Assembly (NCBI GenBank): GCA_011371465.1
Contig: DRQL01000227.1
Coordinates: 1-26,612, forward strand
Length of the DNA: 26,612 bases
Direction: 5' to 3'
Origin: Gammaproteobacteria bacterium
GTDB lineage: Bacteria > Pseudomonadota > Gammaproteobacteria > DSM-19610
Position numbers and translations under genes: made by a program. Every line of letters starts with the position of its first letter. Position 1 is the stretch's first letter. This document shows, piece after piece, positions 23,010-26,612 of the stretch. The notes under the pieces are model-generated. The model searched no databases. It was not told the DNA's origin and saw only the letters and a list, made by a program, of their open reading frames with translations.

Positions 23010-24116
23010 CTAGAAAATCACGTCTACAGCAACGCTGTAGATGGTAACGTCATCGGTGGGTTCCATAAACAGGCCGCGGGTTCCGGATTTCGGTTCCGCG
23101 CGTTGCACTTCCGCTTTCAGCGCAGCACCGGTACCCAGTTCGTAGCGTACCCCCAGGGTTACGGAGTCCTGCTCGAGCCCGGTACCGGGATCATTATTGC
23201 TGTTGTCATCCAGCAGCTGCGCAAAAGTGAGGTGCGGTAGAAAACGGTCGATGCGGTAACCCAGCGTGGCGTACCAGCCTTTCTGGTTGGGGAAAAATGC
23301 GTTGGCCAGTCCGTCGATATCACGCTGGAAATATTCGGTATAGGCGATGATGTTGTGCCAGTCCATGCTGGCGCCTGCACTCCAGAAAGTGACGTCCTCG
23401 TTTTTCACCCCGAATGCACTGGCGCTGACCCTGGTCTGCAGGTAGCCGGCACGCAGGGTGGCGAAGTCATTGGACAGCGCAATATTGATACCCGCCATGT
23501 CCTTGGCATCAAAATTTTCGTATTCCACGCTGCCGGGCGCCAGGCCCAGTGCCGGCAGCACTTCCTGCGGCACCAGTGCATCCTGGTCGTTGGCGGTGCC
23601 GAAATAGGGCTGTACCAGCAGGTCGGTTGAACCGAGCCGGGCACGGTACAGGACGTCGGCGCCGGAGATCGCGGTGATCGGGTTGCTGGAATAGACCTCC
23701 GCCGGCGGACGAATCCAGGGGTAGGCATAGCCAACCTCGATGTAATCGGATACCAGGAAGGTCGGGAACTTGATCTTGCCGCCGCGAATATCCACGTTTT
23801 CGCTCAGGGCGTAGCGGATGTAGCCCCAGTCAAAGGTGGTGTCGAAATTGTCGTCTTCCCGATTGGTGCCGAGTAGTTGCGCGGTGACCGACATCCTGGC
23901 ATTGATGTCCGCCGATACCTGGACGCCTACGCGGGTGTCCTGGTCAAAATTGATACTGTCCTTGATATTCCCGTTTTGCGAGTCGACGGATGAATTGCTG
24001 CGGGTCGCGCCAACCGTCAGGAAACCGTTGAATTCAATATTTTCGATGGCAAACAAACAGCCTCCATGCGCCAGCAGCACGGCTGCAGCCACGGCCTGAT
24101 AAAACCGTTTATTCAT
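23010..24116 (-). CDS. Outer-membrane beta-barrel (porin-like) protein
   Basis: About 368 aa. The ATG at 24116 is chosen because GGGGGA lies close upstream and because it begins a clean signal peptide (MNKRFYQAVAAAVLLAHGGC); the longer frame adds an implausible leader. The mature protein alternates short amphipathic strands (ENIEFNGFLTVGATRSNSS, RMSVTAQLLGTN, DWGYIRYALSENVDIRGGKI) and ends VTIYSVAVDVIF with a terminal Phe, a classic outer-membrane assembly signal. The substrate is unknown. It is first in a two-gene unit with the PBP-like protein, a pairing that suggests an uptake or sensing role at the cell envelope. Confidence 0.88.
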   Translation of the reverse strand: MNKRFYQAVAAAVLLAHGGCLFAIENIEFNGFLTVGATRSNSSVDSQNGNIKDSINFDQDTRVGVQVSADINARMSVTAQLLGTNREDDNFDTTFDWGYIRYALSENVDIRGGKIKFPTFLVSDYIEVGYAYPWIRPPAEVYSSNPITAISGADVLYRARLGSTDLLVQPYFGTANDQDALVPQEVLPALGLAPGSVEYENFDAKDMAGINIALSNDFATLRAGYLQTRVSASAFGVKNEDVTFWSAGASMDWHNIIAYTEYFQRDIDGLANAFFPNQKGWYATLGYRIDRFLPHLTFAQLLDDNSNNDPGTGLEQDSVTLGVRYELGTGAALKAEVQRAEPKSGTRGLFMEPTDDVTIYSVAVDVIF

Positions 24117-24242
24117 GTTGATCCCCCTGTCTTTACTGGTGCTGGTAGTACCTGGTCCGCAAAGCGGCAAATGCAATGGTTGTTCTGTGCTGCCTGTAAC
24201 GGCAGCTTCAGGCTAATTATTATGAAATATCAGACGCCTGAG

Positions 24243-24272
24243 CAAAAAAAACGGGCTGAGCGCCCGTTTTTA
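24243..24272. terminator. Bidirectional intrinsic terminator
   Basis: The stem ACGGGC-tgagc-GCCCGT is flanked by eight A on the left and TTTTTATA on the right, so it can terminate on either strand. It lies about 20 nt downstream of the 65-aa minus-strand gene, which it most likely ends. Confidence 0.85.
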
Positions 24273-24293
24273 TATTTCGGTGCAGGGCAGGAC

Positions 24294-24491
24294 TTACTTG
24301 CCGGCCCAGTTGGAGAAATTGTCGGTATTATGGGCCTTGCCGTCTTCGTAGCCGGCTTCGTAGGCTTCCGTGATGTGTTGCTCCTCGCGTGGCGGGTTCA
24401 GCACATAACCGCTCTGCCAGCCTTCCAGGTAATCGGCGTTGACGGCCTCTTTTTCCATTTTTACGGTAGTGTCGTAATACGTTTGATCCAT
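24294..24491 (-). CDS. Small hypothetical protein (65 aa)
   Basis: A soluble acidic 65-aa protein. It has MDQTYYDTTVKMEKEAVNAD, then two G-Y/W repeats: YLEGWQSGYV and AYEAGYEDGKA. The latter recalls the ribosome modulation factor-like pattern, but the similarity is weak. AAGGAG lies 9 nt upstream of the ATG and a good terminator follows, so this is probably a real monocistronic gene. It is divergent from the Sel1 gene. Its function is unknown. Confidence 0.8.
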   Translation of the reverse strand: MDQTYYDTTVKMEKEAVNADYLEGWQSGYVLNPPREEQHITEAYEAGYEDGKAHNTDNFSNWAGK

Positions 24492-24697
24492 GGGTGCGAT
24501 CTCCTTATGGATAAGGTTTTGAACCGTTTAGTGGACTGCCACGACGTGTGCAGCCACCCAATGGCGCGAAAGTATACCTTTGTACCGGTAAATCGCTATA
24601 TATCCCCAGCGAGATAATAAGGCACAAAAGTTGTGGTAATTGTCATCAGCGCCTGCGCAGCTAGAACGGGGCACGATATGATTAAATCCTGACTGAT

Positions 24698-24727
24698 TTG
24701 GTAAGGAAAGGACGACTCTCCTATAAT
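24698..24727 (+). promoter_or_regulatory. Sigma-70 promoter of the sel1-dsrS unit
   Basis: A -35 TTGGTA (24698-24703) lies 18 nt before a perfect -10 TATAAT (24722-24727). Transcription would start near 24734, just ahead of the ATG at 24752, giving a short leader. The remaining 24492-24697 stretch is AT-rich and holds the promoter of the divergent 65-aa gene; nothing else is seen in it. Confidence 0.6.
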
Positions 24728-24751
24728 GCGTTCTTTTTCGGGAAGGTAGCT

Positions 24752-25189
24752 ATGTCTGATTCAAGCAGTGACGAAGTTGATTTTGCCAGCGGCATGGCGG
24801 CTTTTGAAGCCAAGCATTTCTCCCGGGCGGCACAATTGCTGTCACCGTTTGCGGAGCAGGGCAACGCGGAAGCGCAGCACCGCCTGGCGATCATGTACCA
24901 GAACGGCCTGGGCATGGCGCAGCACGATGGCCTGGCGTTGCGCTGGATGAAAGCCGCTGCCGAAAACGGCTATGCCATCGCCCAGCACGGCCTGGGGTTC
25001 ATGTACCTGGAAGGGGAATGCGTGGACAAGAATCCCGCGCTGGCGGTGGAATGGTTTGAAAAAGCCGCCGAGCAGGGACTGGTGGGATCGCAGACCACGC
25101 TGGCCATGATGTACGAGGAAGGCAACGGCGTTGAGAAGGACATCGACAAGGCCAATGAACTGTACCGGGCGGCGGGTTTCGAGCGTTAA
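24752..25189 (+). CDS. Sel1-repeat protein
   Basis: A 145-aa soluble protein with about three Sel1-like repeats: AEAQHRLAIMYQNGLG (39-54), AIAQHGLGFMYLEGEC (75-90) and VGSQTTLAMMYEEGNG (111-126), each followed by an A-x-W/A-x-K/R-A-A helix. These repeats form protein-interaction solenoids. The ATG at 24752 is used because the frame upstream runs through the predicted promoter; AAGG precedes it. The stop TAA overlaps the ATG of the next gene by one base, so the two are coupled. It is probably a scaffold or partner for the dsrS-like product. Confidence 0.9.
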   Translation: MSDSSSDEVDFASGMAAFEAKHFSRAAQLLSPFAEQGNAEAQHRLAIMYQNGLGMAQHDGLALRWMKAAAENGYAIAQHGLGFMYLEGECVDKNPALAVEWFEKAAEQGLVGSQTTLAMMYEEGNGVEKDIDKANELYRAAGFER

Positions 25190-26331
25190 TGGAGCTGAAT
25201 GCCGAAGACGCATTGCGGCTGAATGTCATGCTGGCCAATGCGCTGCAGGCGGTGCGTATCGACGAGTCCTCCATGACGGTGCATGCCCTGTCTGAACAGG
25301 GTGAAGCGAGTATCCGGCTGAACCCGTCCGGTCGGGATGACCAGTACCTGAAAGCGGTACGCGAGCTGCTGTCCAGCCAGGTGCTGGGTTCACCGGGGGG
25401 CTACCCGGTGTTTTTGCGCCGCTGGACACGCATGGGTCAGGCGCGTGACGACAGCCTGGAACAGTTATTGTTGCTGGGAGAGCCGGAGGCCGTGGTGGCC
25501 GTGGTGCACGCCAGTGGACTGAACGACGAAATCGCCCGCAAGGCCTGGTGGGCCATGCCGGAGGCGGACAATGCGCGCCGCATGCTGGAAAACGAGAGCG
25601 TGGTATCGGGTTCCATGGGCAAGGTGCTGGCCGAATACCTGGTGGAGTACCTGCCCTTTGAAACGGAACACCGGGCGATGCTGGAGACCGTGCGTCTGGT
25701 GTTGCAGCCGGGCCTGATTTCAGACGAGCTGCGCGACAAGCTCTGGCGTTCGGCAAAACGCCGCAACTCCTACTATGTCGGTTTCATGGATGCGATCCCG
25801 GACGCCTTGCCGGAAGCCGGGGCAGCCAGAAAGGACTGGCCCGGCCTGGAACCGCGCCTGCGGCCACTGGCGCAAGAGGGCAACCCGGTGGCGGCACAGC
25901 TGTGTCGTTGCCTGGGCGAGCGGGGCCAGGTCTTTCTGAAAACCGCGCAGATCGTCACCGGCAAACCCAATAACCAGGAAGTCGTGGTCGAGTTGCTGAA
26001 ATCAATACAGCGCTATTTTTCCGGAGTCTGTCCCAACAGTGACCCCGCTGCCGACATGGATACGATCCTGGCGGATGCGGAGGCATTGCTGGATGTGCCG
26101 GCGGTATGTGCCACTACGGAAGCCGTCCAGGAGGTGCTCGCGGTGGCGCCCGAATGCCGGGACGATATCAGGGCCCTGCTGACGCTGGCCTGGGCAGGAG
26201 AGCCGCTGGTGAACCCGATCTTTGCGCGCAGCGACGCCATCGGGTCGGTGATGCGCAAGAAAATAGCGCCGGTCACCGGTCCACTGCTTGAGCAGATTGC
26301 CCGGCTGCGCGGCATGGCGGGATCGCAATAG
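25189..26331 (+). CDS. dsrS: Probable DsrS, cytoplasmic sulfur-oxidation accessory protein
   Basis: A 380-aa soluble protein without membrane segment or signal peptide. It starts MELNAEDALRLNVMLANALQ and has the segment YPVFLRRWTRMGQARDDSLE that I associate with DsrS of sulfur oxidisers, followed by helical repeats (LLLGEPEAVVAVVHASGL, ARKAWWAMPEADNARRML) that resemble an armadillo/HEAT-like fold. In A. vinosum DsrS is the last gene of the dsr operon and acts after transcription on Dsr protein levels. Here it lies outside the operon, coupled to a Sel1-repeat gene. The call is from memory of the family and should be treated as probable. Confidence 0.7.
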   Translation: MELNAEDALRLNVMLANALQAVRIDESSMTVHALSEQGEASIRLNPSGRDDQYLKAVRELLSSQVLGSPGGYPVFLRRWTRMGQARDDSLEQLLLLGEPEAVVAVVHASGLNDEIARKAWWAMPEADNARRMLENESVVSGSMGKVLAEYLVEYLPFETEHRAMLETVRLVLQPGLISDELRDKLWRSAKRRNSYYVGFMDAIPDALPEAGAARKDWPGLEPRLRPLAQEGNPVAAQLCRCLGERGQVFLKTAQIVTGKPNNQEVVVELLKSIQRYFSGVCPNSDPAADMDTILADAEALLDVPAVCATTEAVQEVLAVAPECRDDIRALLTLAWAGEPLVNPIFARSDAIGSVMRKKIAPVTGPLLEQIARLRGMAGSQ

Positions 26332-26514
26332 GCGCCGTGTCTGTTAGCATTCACCAGGCTGCTTGCCGCTACCGGGACCGGGGATGCGTTCATCCCGGTG
26401 CCGGCAGGGGGCCACAGTTTTTGAAGTACCGGGTACCAGTCTGCATCGGTTTGGCGAACGATGGAATGACCGGGATTTTCAGCAGATCGTCCGATGGAAC
26501 AGAGTAGGCAGTTT

Positions 26515-26612
26515 ATGGCAGAAGTTACGATGTATTGCACACGGTTTTGTCCCTATTGCATCAGTGCAGACCGTTTGTTGAGCCACAAGGGCGTGGCGAT
26601 CCACAAGATTGC
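26515..26612 (+). CDS. grxC: Glutaredoxin (GrxC type), 5' part only
   Basis: The ATG at 26515 opens a frame reading MAEVTMYCTRFCPYCISADR and continues into the right edge. The CPYC redox motif (12-15) preceded by a VTMY strand is diagnostic of dithiol glutaredoxin 3. It reduces disulfides and glutathione mixed disulfides. It is preceded by 183 nt after the dsrS-like gene that contain no gene but a GC-rich hairpin (GGGATG...CATCCC region near 26380-26396). Only 32 residues are visible. Confidence 0.88.
   Translation, partial: MAEVTMYCTRFCPYCISADRLLSHKGVAIHKI

Noticed and set aside
26363..26581. 72-aa open frame overlapping the glutaredoxin start
   Set aside because: It overlaps the CPYC-encoding frame in a different register and has no ribosome binding site or recognisable features.

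Overview
The window comes from a GC-rich chromosome of a sulfur-oxidising proteobacterium. It most resembles gammaproteobacterial purple sulfur bacteria and their chemotrophic relatives (Chromatiales/Ectothiorhodospiraceae type), but the species cannot be named from the sequence. The main evidence is a reverse-type dissimilatory sulfite reductase (rDsr) operon on the minus strand from about 10.9 kb to the left edge: dsrA-B-E-F-H-C-M-K-L-J-O-P. dsrE, dsrF, dsrH and dsrL together mark the oxidative version of the pathway. The first codons of the next gene, probably dsrN, may be visible at the left edge.

Within the operon, DsrE (with DsrF and DsrH) and DsrC relay sulfane sulfur to the siroheme enzyme DsrAB, which oxidises it to sulfite. 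DsrL is the flavoprotein oxidoreductase associated with DsrAB. DsrMKJOP is the membrane complex that exchanges electrons between DsrC thiols in the cytoplasm, quinone and periplasmic cytochrome c.

Divergent from dsrA, on the plus strand at 11.4-14.0 kb, lies a compact accessory cluster. It holds a TauD-like Fe(II)/2-oxoglutarate oxygenase, a 64-aa acidic protein, a stand-alone Cas6 (Cmx6-type) RAMP protein, a DsrC paralogue with no cysteine at all, and a small helical protein followed by a strong terminator. I see no CRISPR array and no other cas gene. This cluster is the best candidate for an undescribed system. A 234-bp MITE-like element containing a perfect 32-bp inverted repeat follows it.

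From 14.3 to 20.5 kb are a PKHD-type hydroxylase, several conserved hypothetical proteins, a PAS-degenerate GGDEF-EAL protein, and a tightly packed minus-strand operon (unknown 354-aa protein, prolyl-4-hydroxylase-like oxygenase, GNAT acetyltransferase, unknown 131-aa protein). From 20.7 to 24.5 kb are an ExeA-like AAA ATPase with an ELERKA repeat, an outer-membrane barrel paired with a small periplasmic phosphate-binding-like protein, and a 65-aa protein. From 24.7 kb to the right edge are a Sel1-repeat protein, a translationally coupled gene that I read as dsrS, and the start of a glutaredoxin gene. No rRNA, tRNA, CRISPR array or complete insertion sequence was seen.
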